From: DASZQY01 sp963843565
GTDB lineage: Bacteria; Pseudomonadota; Alphaproteobacteria; Rhizobiales; Kaistiaceae
Assembly (NCBI GenBank): GCA_963843565.1
Contig: CAWJKY010000003.1
Coordinates: forward strand, 2,046,001 to 2,110,000
Reading direction: 5' to 3'
DNA length: 64,000 nucleotides
This document shows, one piece after another, positions 1 to 7,397 of this stretch. Numbering within the stretch: position 1 is the stretch's first letter; each line of letters opens with the position of its first letter. The notes under the pieces were generated by a model that saw only the letters and a program-made list of their open reading frames with translations, had not been told where the DNA came from and searched no databases. The translations under genes and the position numbers were made by a program.

Positions 1-1165
1 AGTAGTTCATGTAGATCGAGTAGCCGATCGTGCGGGCGCCGAAGGCAAGACGCGCCGGCGCCTTGGGATCGGCAGAGCGCTTCAGGGCTTCGACGTAGCT
101 TTCCGCCTGCTCGAGGTTGGAGAAGTCGCCCGTGCCGGCAACCGCCTGCACGTCACGATCCGCCCAGGTCGAGAGCTTGTAGGTCATCTCGTCCAGGTAG
201 GGCAGCTGGTTCCCGGCTTCGTCCACCTTCCAGTAGTACGGGTTGCGACGCAGCACGATGATGTCGTCCGGCCGGTACTCGACCGGCACCCAGGCGCCCA
301 TCACCGGGAAGTTCATGTACTCCGGCGGGAAGCCGTTCTGGTACTCGTCGTAGGTATGGTTCGAGTACTTCGGGTGCATCGGCTTCAGGATGTGCTCCGG
401 AAGCGGACAGAACCCGCCGTAGGCCATCGTGTAGAGGTACTGCTTCGGGAACGCGTCCTTGAAGGTCCACTTGACCGTGTAGTCGTCGACCTTCTCGAGC
501 GTCGTGCCGACGCCGAAGGAGTCCGGTCCGCCCGAGTTCAGCGGCTTGACGTTGGGATCCTTGATGTTGTCGTTCCAGTAGAACATCACGTCGTCGGCCG
601 TGAACGGCACGCCGTCGGACCACTTGGCACCCTCGATCAGATGCATGGTGAGGACGTGACCGTCCTTCGACCAATCCCAGCTCTTGGCGAGGTTGGGCAT
701 CGGCTCGAGTTCGTTTGCCTTGACCTCGAACAGCGGTCCGGTGCGCGTCAGGCACTCGTACATGCCGATGTCGACGCCACCCCAGCCCTGAATCTGGCCG
801 GCGGCGTAGTTCCAGCCCTGGGGCCGGCCACCGATGACGTGGCGCATGACGTCGCCGTAGACGCCGGTGCCGTCGGGTTCGTTGGCGGTCTTGTAGACCA
901 GCGGCTCTTTCGGCAACCGGTCCTTGACGGGCGGCAGCTTGCCGGTGTCGACGAACTGCTTGGTCACCCAGTCGGGCTCATGGTAGGCGGGCAGCGCCTT
1001 GTATTCCATGATGTCCGAGATGCTGACGAAGTTCGGCGACTGTTGAGCGTCGAACTTCGGCGGATCGGGCAGCGGTGCCGGCGTGGCCATCTGGGCCAGC
1101 GCCGCGCCTACCGAGACGCTGAGCAGCAGCCCGGCGCCTCCGAGGGTCAAGATGTGCTTGGTCAT
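1..1165 (-). CDS. Oligopeptide-type ABC transporter substrate-binding protein (AgpA-like), C-terminus cut by window edge
   Basis: This is a periplasmic binding protein of the SBP_bac_5 (Opp/Dpp/Agp) family, with 388 residues visible. The start at 1165 has a GGGAGGAAC ribosome site just upstream. An N-terminal signal peptide has a hydrophobic core ending ALAQ. The body shows the family blocks 'ECLTRTGPLFEV', 'AKSWDWSKDGHVLTMHL', 'GAKWSDGVPFTADDVMFYW' and 'YTVKWTFKDAFPKQYLYTM'. It lies 134 bases downstream of a GH4 alpha-galactosidase on the same strand, with an AraC regulator divergent to both. That order resembles rhizobial agp loci, where an Opp-type system imports alpha-galactosides rather than peptides. 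Family assignment is firm; the galactoside substrate is inferred from context. The permease and ATPase genes would lie outside the window. Confidence 0.9.
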   Translation of the reverse strand, partial: MTKHILTLGGAGLLLSVSVGAALAQMATPAPLPDPPKFDAQQSPNFVSISDIMEYKALPAYHEPDWVTKQFVDTGKLPPVKDRLPKEPLVYKTANEPDGTGVYGDVMRHVIGGRPQGWNYAAGQIQGWGGVDIGMYECLTRTGPLFEVKANELEPMPNLAKSWDWSKDGHVLTMHLIEGAKWSDGVPFTADDVMFYWNDNIKDPNVKPLNSGGPDSFGVGTTLEKVDDYTVKWTFKDAFPKQYLYTMAYGGFCPLPEHILKPMHPKYSNHTYDEYQNGFPPEYMNFPVMGAWVPVEYRPDDIIVLRRNPYYWKVDEAGNQLPYLDEMTYKLSTWADRDVQAVAGTGDFSNLEQAESYVEALKRSADPKAPARLAFGARTIGYSIYMNY

Positions 1166-1299
1166 AGTTCCTCCCTGTTGCTCCACGACCGGCACGCAGC
1201 ACGGTCGCGGACTCCCGAAAAACTCTTCACCACACGGCCGAAGCGCCCGCCTTCCCCGAGACGCCTCCCAGCGTCGCGAGGCGCGGCCTGATCGCCGGC

Positions 1300-2787
1300 C
1301 TAGGACGCCGCCACCGTGGCGGCCTCCATTTCCTTGCCGCCGGCCTTCTCGGCCCTGACGGCTTCAACCGAACGAACTTCGCGCCGCGCGGCGCCCTGCC
1401 AATCGCGGGTTGCGACGGTGTGCCTGGCGAGCCGCTCCCTGGCACCGTCAATGGCGTGCGCATACTGAGGCAGCCAGCGGGCTTGGGCAACCAGCAGTTC
1501 GTCGACCATCTGCCACACCTCTTCGGGGGTGCAGATCGCGCCGACCAGCGGATCGTGCAGGACGGCGAGTTTGAGCAGGTCGACGTCGCCGGAGATGGCG
1601 GCGTGCACCGACATGCGCTGCACGTTAATCGACGCGATGCAGGTCGCGGCGCACGCCTCCGGCAGCGTCACGCCGGCGGCCATGTTGAGGCCGAACCGGT
1701 CGACGAAGCCGGGCGATTCGACGATCGCGTCGGCCGGCAGGTTGGTGATGATGCCGTTGTTCTTGACGTTGAAGTGGCCGCGATAGACGCGCCCCGTCTC
1801 CAGCGCCTCGAGGATGTAGCTGGCGTGCTCGGTCGTGCGGTCGGCCGGCTTGATCGAGGTACCGGCGTCCGCGAGGACTTCGGCGAAGTCCGATTCAAAC
1901 AGCTCGTTGCGCTCGATGCAGTGGCGCAGGTAGCCGCCGGTCTCGCCGTGGATCCAGTCCGACATGTCGATCCACTTGGCGATCTCGTCCGGCCGCTTCC
2001 GGTACCAGGGCAGGTATTCCGACAGGTGCCCGTTCGACTCGGTCGAATAGACACCGAAGCGCCTGAGCACGTCGATGCGCACCTTCTCCTGTTTGGAGAA
2101 CACCGGATGGCGCTCGAAGGCGGCGAGCAGCTCGTCCTTGCCGACCTTGCGGCCGCGCAGACGGACGTCGATGTACCAGGTCTGGTGGTTGATGCCTGAG
2201 CAGACGAAATCGAGTTCGCCTTCCTTGGCGCCGAGCACCTCGGCGATCTGTTCGCCGCCGTGCTGGACGCCGTGGCAGAGGCCGATGGTGTCGACCTTGC
2301 CGTATTCGATCGCCGCCCATGTGTTCATGGCCATGGGGTTGGCGTAGTTCAGGAAGCGCGCACCGCTCTCGGCGACCTCGCGGATGTCCTTGCAGAAATC
2401 GAGGATCACCGGAATGTTGCGCTGGCCGTAAAGGATGCCGCCGGCGCAGATCGTATCGCCGACGCACTGGTCGACGCCGTACTTGAGCGGGATGCGGATG
2501 TCGTCGGCATAAGCTTCGAGGCCCCCGACCCGCACGCAACTGATCACGTAGCGCGCGCCTTCGAGGGCGCGCCGCCGCTCCGTCGTCGCCGTGATGGTGG
2601 TCGGCAGACCGTTCGCCGCGATCTTCTTTTCGAGGATCTGGCGGATCATACCCAGGTTGTGCTCGCTGATGTCGGTCAGGGCGAACTCGACATCCCTGAA
2701 CTCCGGCACAGACAAGATGTCGGTCACCAGCCGGCTGGTGAAGCCGATGCTGCCCGCGCCGATAATTGCGATCTTGAGTGCGCTCAT
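1300..2787 (-). CDS. GH4 alpha-galactosidase (NAD+/Mn2+-dependent, MelA-like)
   Basis: A 495-residue family 4 glycoside hydrolase, expected to be cytoplasmic and to cleave alpha-galactosides by an NAD+-dependent redox mechanism with a divalent metal. The N-terminus is a Rossmann fold with the dinucleotide loop 'IIGAGSIGFTSRLVTDIL'. The metal-site motifs 'GLCHGVQ' and 'CSGINHQTWYI' are present, as is 'NYANPMAMNTW'. The length is close to that of characterised GH4 enzymes. It heads a likely two-gene transcript with the Opp-type binding protein and is divergent from an AraC regulator 204 bases away. Alpha-galactosidase is preferred over alpha-glucuronidase or 6-phospho-glucosidase because of the CHGVQ/GINHQ motifs and the Agp-type neighbour. 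Exact substrate specificity cannot be read from sequence. Confidence 0.88.
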   Translation of the reverse strand: MSALKIAIIGAGSIGFTSRLVTDILSVPEFRDVEFALTDISEHNLGMIRQILEKKIAANGLPTTITATTERRRALEGARYVISCVRVGGLEAYADDIRIPLKYGVDQCVGDTICAGGILYGQRNIPVILDFCKDIREVAESGARFLNYANPMAMNTWAAIEYGKVDTIGLCHGVQHGGEQIAEVLGAKEGELDFVCSGINHQTWYIDVRLRGRKVGKDELLAAFERHPVFSKQEKVRIDVLRRFGVYSTESNGHLSEYLPWYRKRPDEIAKWIDMSDWIHGETGGYLRHCIERNELFESDFAEVLADAGTSIKPADRTTEHASYILEALETGRVYRGHFNVKNNGIITNLPADAIVESPGFVDRFGLNMAAGVTLPEACAATCIASINVQRMSVHAAISGDVDLLKLAVLHDPLVGAICTPEEVWQMVDELLVAQARWLPQYAHAIDGARERLARHTVATRDWQGAARREVRSVEAVRAEKAGGKEMEAATVAAS

Positions 2788-2991
2788 AAGTGTCCGTACC
2801 TGGCACGGCCTTCACGAGAGGGTCGGCGGGGACGACTGGAGCCTGCGGCAGCCAGCGTCTCCGCCCACACTCCCGGAGGAACCCCCAATGACCGCGACGG
2901 GTAAATTCCGCTCCCGCAATTCTACTTTAGCAATATCCTCAAGTGGAGAGTAGACTGCAGCCGATGCCAGAGAGTAGAGCTATTTTGTGCT
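2788..2991. promoter_or_regulatory. Divergent promoter region with candidate AraC direct repeat
   Basis: This divergent gap between the GH4 gene and the AraC regulator is visibly AT-richer than its surroundings. It carries a 9-bp direct repeat GAGAGTAGA at 2946-2954 and 2970-2978 (24 bp start to start), plus an inverted core TCTACT at 2921-2926. AraC-family activators commonly bind direct repeats spaced about two helical turns apart, so these are candidate binding sites of the neighbouring regulator. No confident -35/-10 pair is assigned. Confidence 0.4.
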
Positions 2992-3891
2992 ATGATAGGT
3001 AATTCTGTGCTCGATGAGCTCGCCGCTCACGCGCCCGTCATGAAGACGGTGTCGCTGCCGCGCGGTCGGCACCGCCTGCACACAATGCCGACGACGACCG
3101 GCTACGAAGTCCGCGAAAAATCAACCTACGACTGGAACGGCCGCCTGCGCGGCGACACGCCTTTCACCGTGCTCCAGCACACCATCGCGGGGGCCGGAAA
3201 CCTCCAATACGAGCGGCGCCGCTACCGTTTGCGCCCCGGCGACACGATGCTGGTGATCGTGCCGCACAACCATCGCTACTGGGTCGAAGACGGCGGTCGC
3301 TGGGAATTTTTCTGGCTGTCGATGAGCGGCCAGGAAGCCGTCCGCATCCACCGGGCGATCGAGGCAACCGCCGGTCCGATCCTGCACCTGAAGCCCGAAA
3401 CGATCGAGCACGTCGCCGGTTGCTGCCTGCGGTTGATCGAAGGCGACGGAGAAACCGCCGGCGCCGCTTCCGCGATCGCATACGAGGCGGCGACGGCCGT
3501 CTACGACGACGTCTTCGGCTCGCCGACCGCCGCAATCGACGACGACGAGGATTCAAGCATCGAACGCGTGATCGGATACGTTCGCGACAATCTGGAGCAG
3601 GACCTCTCGGTCGCGCAACTGGCCGGATTGGCGGGCTTCAGCCGGGCTCATTTTTCCCGCGCGTTCGCGGCGCGCGTCGGAACCCCGCCTGGAAGCTTCA
3701 TCCTGCAGGAGCGCATGCGGCGCGCGGTGCGGCTCCTGACCGGTCACTCCGTGCTGCCGGTCAAGGATATTGCGGTGATGACCGGCTTTTCCGACCCGAA
3801 CTACTTCGCAAAAGTCTTCCACAGATATTTTGGAACGAGCCCCTCGGGGTTCAGGGCGACCAGCGGACACTCGGTGCAGCCCCGGAAATAG
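2992..3891 (+). CDS. AraC-family transcriptional regulator (AgpT/MelR-like)
   Basis: A 299-residue regulator. The N-terminal half (about residues 40-130) is a cupin-like sensor with 'RYRLRPGDTMLVIVPHNHRY'. The C-terminal 100 residues carry the two AraC helix-turn-helix motifs: 'LSVAQLAGLAGFSRAHFSRAF', followed by 'VKDIAVMTGFSDPNYFAKVF' and the ending 'FGTSPSGFRA'. It is divergent from the GH4 alpha-galactosidase/binding-protein pair and is probably their sugar-responsive activator, as AgpT is in rhizobia (inference from arrangement). The start is uncertain: the first ATG at 2992 has only a weak ribosome site, and an in-frame ATG at 3040 would also leave the domains intact. Confidence 0.88.
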   Translation: MIGNSVLDELAAHAPVMKTVSLPRGRHRLHTMPTTTGYEVREKSTYDWNGRLRGDTPFTVLQHTIAGAGNLQYERRRYRLRPGDTMLVIVPHNHRYWVEDGGRWEFFWLSMSGQEAVRIHRAIEATAGPILHLKPETIEHVAGCCLRLIEGDGETAGAASAIAYEAATAVYDDVFGSPTAAIDDDEDSSIERVIGYVRDNLEQDLSVAQLAGLAGFSRAHFSRAFAARVGTPPGSFILQERMRRAVRLLTGHSVLPVKDIAVMTGFSDPNYFAKVFHRYFGTSPSGFRATSGHSVQPRK

Positions 3892-4039
3892 CGATCCGGC
3901 GCGATCGGAGCTGCTTTTACCGGCGGCGCCCGAGCGCTGTGACGCGCGCCAATGCGTGCGCCAGGCTCCCGCCGGGCGTTTCAGGATTGGGGCGGGCACT
4001 GAGACTGCGCGAGACCGCCAATCGGCGAGGGCAGCGGGG

Positions 4040-4387
4040 TTATCGCGGGCCGAAACGGAAGAGCGGGAAGAGGAGGTCGTCGCGCGGATCGTATGGCTTG
4101 CACTCCAGCACGGCACATCTCTTCGCGTCAGCCGACGGAATGAACGTCGTCATGGCTCGTTCGTGGATGCTGCAGAAGCTGTCGTCGGCCACGTAGAGAC
4201 CGTAGCGCAGGATGTCCGGCTTCTGCGTCCATCGGAAGATTGCCGCGCCTTCGGTCCGGATCTTCTGCGCGATGGCGGCGCAGCTCATGGACGTCGACGT
4301 GTAGCGTGAAATCGCCTGCGCCTGGAACGACACCGGCAGGAGGCAGATCGCCACCACCGCCGCCTTCACGACCTTGTTCAGCGCCAT
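4040..4387 (-). CDS. Small secreted protein of unknown function
   Basis: A 115-residue protein with a clear signal peptide (hydrophobic stretch about residues 6-24, likely cleaved after AQA) and a good ribosome site (AGGAGGA). The mature part has four cysteines ('MSCAA', 'SFCSI', 'RCAVLEC') and the blocks 'SRYTSTSMSCAAIAQKIR' and 'FIPSADAKRCAVLECKP', suggesting a disulfide-stabilised periplasmic protein. I recognise the pattern as an uncharacterised small periplasmic family seen in Hyphomicrobiales, but know no function. It is divergent from the MalK-type ATPase gene, sharing a 124-base promoter region. Confidence 0.7.
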   Translation of the reverse strand: MALNKVVKAAVVAICLLPVSFQAQAISRYTSTSMSCAAIAQKIRTEGAAIFRWTQKPDILRYGLYVADDSFCSIHERAMTTFIPSADAKRCAVLECKPYDPRDDLLFPLFRFGPR

Positions 4388-4511
4388 CGGCTCTCCTCCT
4401 CGAAGAGGAACCTACGTCAATTTGCCAGATATAGTGCTGTGGTTGACGGGTGTAGATGCGCCCGGTTGCGGCGGCTGGACTCGGATCGGCCTCTGGGGGT
4501 GTATCTGGGGA

Positions 4512-5651
4512 ATGGCGGTCATTGAACTCATCGGTGTGCGCAAGCGGCTGTCGCCAGAACCTGCCGCACGGATAGGCTTCGCCGCTTTCTCCCCCTTCGC
4601 CTCGCCCGTTGCGAACATCGTCCAGTCGGCCGGACCCGGCAGCGAACACCACCCTGGCCCGTTCACGCTCACGGTCGATCTCAGGGTTCGCGAGGGCGAG
4701 ACGCTGGTCGTGCTGGGTCCCTCCGGCTGCGGCAAGACGACCCTCCTGAAGCTTGTCGCCGGCCTTGTGAAGCCCGACGAAGGTCGGATTTGCTACGACG
4801 GCGAGGACGTGGCGGATGTGCCTCCGGGCGAACGGTGTGTCGGCATGGTCTTCCAGAACTACGCCCTCTTTCCGCATTACACCTCGCAGAAGAACATCCT
4901 CTCCTACTTCCTGTTCCGTCCGAAGACGCCCGAGCTCCAAGAAGAAGCGCGGCTCCGGTTCGAGCGGACCAGCGAACTGCTGGGGGTGGAGATCGGCTAC
5001 CTTCTCGATCGCAAGCCCACCGGTCTGTCGGGCGGCGAAAAGCAGCGCGTTGCCCTCGGACGCTGCATCACACGCGATCCGGCGGTCTTCCTGCTCGACG
5101 AGCCCTTCGCCAATCTCGACGCCCAACTGCGGGAGCGCTACCGGATCAACCTGAGACGGTTGCTGAAGGAGTTCGGGGTCACCGCGATCTACGTGACTCA
5201 CGACCAGCAGGAGGCGCTCGTCCTGGCAGACAGAATCGCGGTGATGGACCGTGGCCGCATCGTCCAGACGGGCACCTATCGCGACCTGTACGCGAAACCG
5301 GTGAACCTGTTCGTTGCCACGTTCTTCAATCCCGACCCCGCCACCCCCGCCATCAACGTGTTCGAGGGACCGTCGGTCTCTCCGGACATGGCAGGCAAAT
5401 TGGTGGGTGTCCGCCCCGAAGACATCAGTGTCGGCCCGGAGGGCTACGGCGTCCAGGCGGTCGTGAAGGATCTGAGATCGATCCCCGCCCGTGAGGAGGT
5501 CGTCGCCGCGTTCTCCATCGGACGAGAGGAGTTCCACGCACGCCTCGCGGCGGCGGATGCGCCTTCACCCGGGCAAACCGTCCGCCTCAGGTTCGGCCGC
5601 CTGCATCTCTTCGATCAGGCGGACGGACGCCGGCTCGAAACGATCGACTGA
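4512..5651 (+). CDS. ABC transporter ATP-binding protein, MalK/UgpC type
   Basis: A 379-residue cytoplasmic ATPase for a sugar-type importer. It shows Walker A GPSGCGKTT at residues 69-77, Q-loop 'VFQNYALFPH', signature 'LSGGEKQRVALGR', Walker B 'VFLLDEPFANLD', H-loop 'YVTHDQQEAL', and a C-terminal TOBE-like regulatory domain with 'VGVRPEDISVG'. The ATG at 4512 is chosen because homology starts there ('MAVIELIGVRK'). Walker A sits about 30 residues later than usual, owing to an extra segment around residues 11-45 between the first two strands. No permease lies in the same transcript. The nearest sugar permeases, at 8.75-10.6 kb, lack their own ATPase and may use this one (inference). Confidence 0.9.
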   Translation: MAVIELIGVRKRLSPEPAARIGFAAFSPFASPVANIVQSAGPGSEHHPGPFTLTVDLRVREGETLVVLGPSGCGKTTLLKLVAGLVKPDEGRICYDGEDVADVPPGERCVGMVFQNYALFPHYTSQKNILSYFLFRPKTPELQEEARLRFERTSELLGVEIGYLLDRKPTGLSGGEKQRVALGRCITRDPAVFLLDEPFANLDAQLRERYRINLRRLLKEFGVTAIYVTHDQQEALVLADRIAVMDRGRIVQTGTYRDLYAKPVNLFVATFFNPDPATPAINVFEGPSVSPDMAGKLVGVRPEDISVGPEGYGVQAVVKDLRSIPAREEVVAAFSIGREEFHARLAAADAPSPGQTVRLRFGRLHLFDQADGRRLETID

Positions 5652-5662
5652 AGTGTCGTTCG

Positions 5663-5680
5663 TCTCCGGCTCGCCGGAGA
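5663..5680 (+). terminator. Hairpin after the ABC ATPase gene
   Basis: A perfect 8-bp inverted repeat, TCTCCGGC / GCCGGAGA separated by TC, starts 12 bases after the stop codon of the ATP-binding protein. No run of T follows, so this would be a weak intrinsic terminator or a 3'-end stabilising hairpin. Confidence 0.4.
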
Positions 5681-5800
5681 ACGGGTGTCATGATGTTGGT
5701 CGAGCGGCCGCTCCCGCAGCTCAAGCAGGCGTTTCACGAGTTGCGTCTCAATGGGGCCGCAGGGCCAGCCGCTCGTGGGCGAATGACACACCTTTGTCGG

Positions 5801-5815
5801 TTAACAGATGGTTAA
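5801..5815. promoter_or_regulatory. CtrA-box-like motif
   Basis: TTAA-N7-TTAA occurs exactly (TTAACAGATGGTTAA), matching the consensus of the alphaproteobacterial cell-cycle regulator CtrA. It lies in the 252-base gap between two converging genes, so no obvious target promoter is present. A chance occurrence or a relic of a lost gene is possible. Confidence 0.25.
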
Positions 5816-5903
5816 TTCGCGGGCGACGTTCGTGCCATCGCGGGGCGGACCGGAGATTGTCCGATGACAATGGCGTCGAAGCGGGAGAATACGGCCGACG
5901 GCT

Positions 5904-7256
5904 CTACGCCAGCAGCCCATCGAGCGCAGCCTGCTCTATCAATTCACCGACAAGCGAATTCGCCCACGCGAACCACGGCCGCGTGAACACCGCAGGATCA
6001 TCGGCGTCAAACGACTCATGCGCCAGATACGTTCCGGCGTGGGTCGCACCCAGAGCGCGAATGCACGCGCGCTTCTCGGCGGGTGTCACGGCGGTGAGCC
6101 CCTGGATCGCCAGCGCGATCGGCCAGATTCGGCGCGGTCCGGTGTGCGGCGACCCGACGCCTTCGGCGGCCGTGCCTGAGAACCGCCAGGGGTTCTCAGG
6201 CGACAGAACCCAGCGCCGCGTCACCAGGTAGCGCGGATCGTCGATCCGGCATGCGCCAAGGTAGGGAAGCGCGAGGAGGCTCGGCGCATTCGCGTCGTCC
6301 ATGCGCACCATGCCCCCGAGCCCATCGACTTCGTAGGCCCAGGCGTCGCCTGCAACCCCGGCGCGGTCGGCCCCGGCGCGGATCTCCGCCGCCAGAGCCA
6401 GCGCTTCCGCCGCCGAACCGCGCGCATCCACTGCCGCAGCCAGCGGCGCGACCTCTTCGAGCGCACTCGCCAGCGCAAGGTTCACCGGAACGTTCAGCGG
6501 CAACCCGCAGGCGTCGTCCGATGGCCGAAACGCCCCGTGCACCATGCCAACGGGAGATGTCGGCGCTCCGCGCCCGCCGTTCGGCACGACATCCGTCGGA
6601 TCGCCGTTCGGCCGACGAAAGCGGTAAGGCGTCTCCCCATCCTTGCGCTGCTCGGTCCTCAGCGTGTGCAGAGTGAGATCGAGCGCCTCGCGCCAGACGG
6701 CATCGAACGGACGCGTCGACCGGGCTGCTTTCCAGTAACCGGCGGAAAGGCGGCAAAACGCAGCAAGCGAGTCCGGCTCCCACTTCCGCTCGTGGACGCC
6801 CGCCCGCATGTCGGTCTCGTCGCTCGCCCACTCGCTCGTCTCGTCCGCAAACAGGAAGGCGTTGGCGTACGGATCAAGCAGGATGGAGTCGGACTGCCGA
6901 TGGACCACGCCCCGCACGATGCGGTCCAGTTCGGGGTCGTCGCCGACCGACGACAGGTAGGGCCAGACCTGTGCCGTGGAGTCGCGCAGCCACATGGCGT
7001 GGATGTCGCCGGTCAAGACGAACGTGTCGGGGCGGGTATCGCTCCCACCCGAGATGATGGTCGTGTCGAGCGTGTTGGGGAGGGTTCCCTCGAACAGACG
7101 GCGCAGCTCGGCGTCGGCGATCTTCGCAGCCGCGCGCTGGATGCGCTGCTCGATGGCATCGCTGCGGGCGGCGCGGTCCTTCGGCGCCGGCCGCTGCCAG
7201 GGTTCCGCCGCCCGCGGGACATGGTTGGGCACGCCTGCGTGCGCGCTGCCGGCCAT
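5904..7256 (-). CDS. GH125 exo-alpha-1,6-mannosidase (DUF1237 family)
   Basis: A 450-residue protein of glycoside hydrolase family 125, whose characterised members are exo-acting alpha-1,6-mannosidases with an (alpha/alpha)6 barrel. The diagnostic block 'TGDIHAMWLRDSTAQVWPY' is intact, followed by 'ANAFLF', 'KWEPDSLAAFCRLSAGYWK' and 'GMVHGAFRPSDDACGLPLNVP'. The C-terminal 'NPWRFSGTAAEGVGSPHTG' and 'THESFDADDP'-like 'AHESFDADDPAVFTRPWFAWANSL' blocks are also present. No signal peptide is evident, implying intracellular action on an imported oligosaccharide. It is the last gene of a strand-consistent series GH2, permease, permease, binding protein, GH125. An ABC importer ending in an alpha-mannosidase suggests a mannose-containing substrate. 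Confidence 0.88.
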   Translation of the reverse strand: MAGSAHAGVPNHVPRAAEPWQRPAPKDRAARSDAIEQRIQRAAAKIADAELRRLFEGTLPNTLDTTIISGGSDTRPDTFVLTGDIHAMWLRDSTAQVWPYLSSVGDDPELDRIVRGVVHRQSDSILLDPYANAFLFADETSEWASDETDMRAGVHERKWEPDSLAAFCRLSAGYWKAARSTRPFDAVWREALDLTLHTLRTEQRKDGETPYRFRRPNGDPTDVVPNGGRGAPTSPVGMVHGAFRPSDDACGLPLNVPVNLALASALEEVAPLAAAVDARGSAAEALALAAEIRAGADRAGVAGDAWAYEVDGLGGMVRMDDANAPSLLALPYLGACRIDDPRYLVTRRWVLSPENPWRFSGTAAEGVGSPHTGPRRIWPIALAIQGLTAVTPAEKRACIRALGATHAGTYLAHESFDADDPAVFTRPWFAWANSLVGELIEQAALDGLLA

Positions 7257-7333
7257 GAAGGGTGCTCCAAGGATGTGGGTTTGCGATCAAGCCGGGCAAA
7301 CAACCGGGCCCGGGGCGCGGTCGGCAGGTTACG

Positions 7334-7373
7334 GCCGGCGGGGCCGGGCCTATTCGCGCCCTGCCCCGCCGGC
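7334..7373. terminator. Strong stem-loop between binding-protein and GH125 genes
   Basis: An 11-bp perfect stem (GCCGGCGGGGC at 7334-7344 with GCCCCGCCGGC at 7363-7373, 18-base loop) lies just after the end of the binding-protein gene. On the + strand it is followed by ATTTTTC; on the - strand, where the genes lie, it has no T-tract. It is best read as an attenuating or mRNA-stabilising hairpin that favours expression of the binding protein over GH125. Confidence 0.5.
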
Positions 7374-7397
7374 ATTTTTCAGCGTTTGGCTCGCCGG

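Noticed and set aside
5494..6231. + strand frame covering the 3' end of the ABC ATPase and part of GH125
   Set aside because: Serine/arginine-rich composition with no domain, overlapping two genuine genes.
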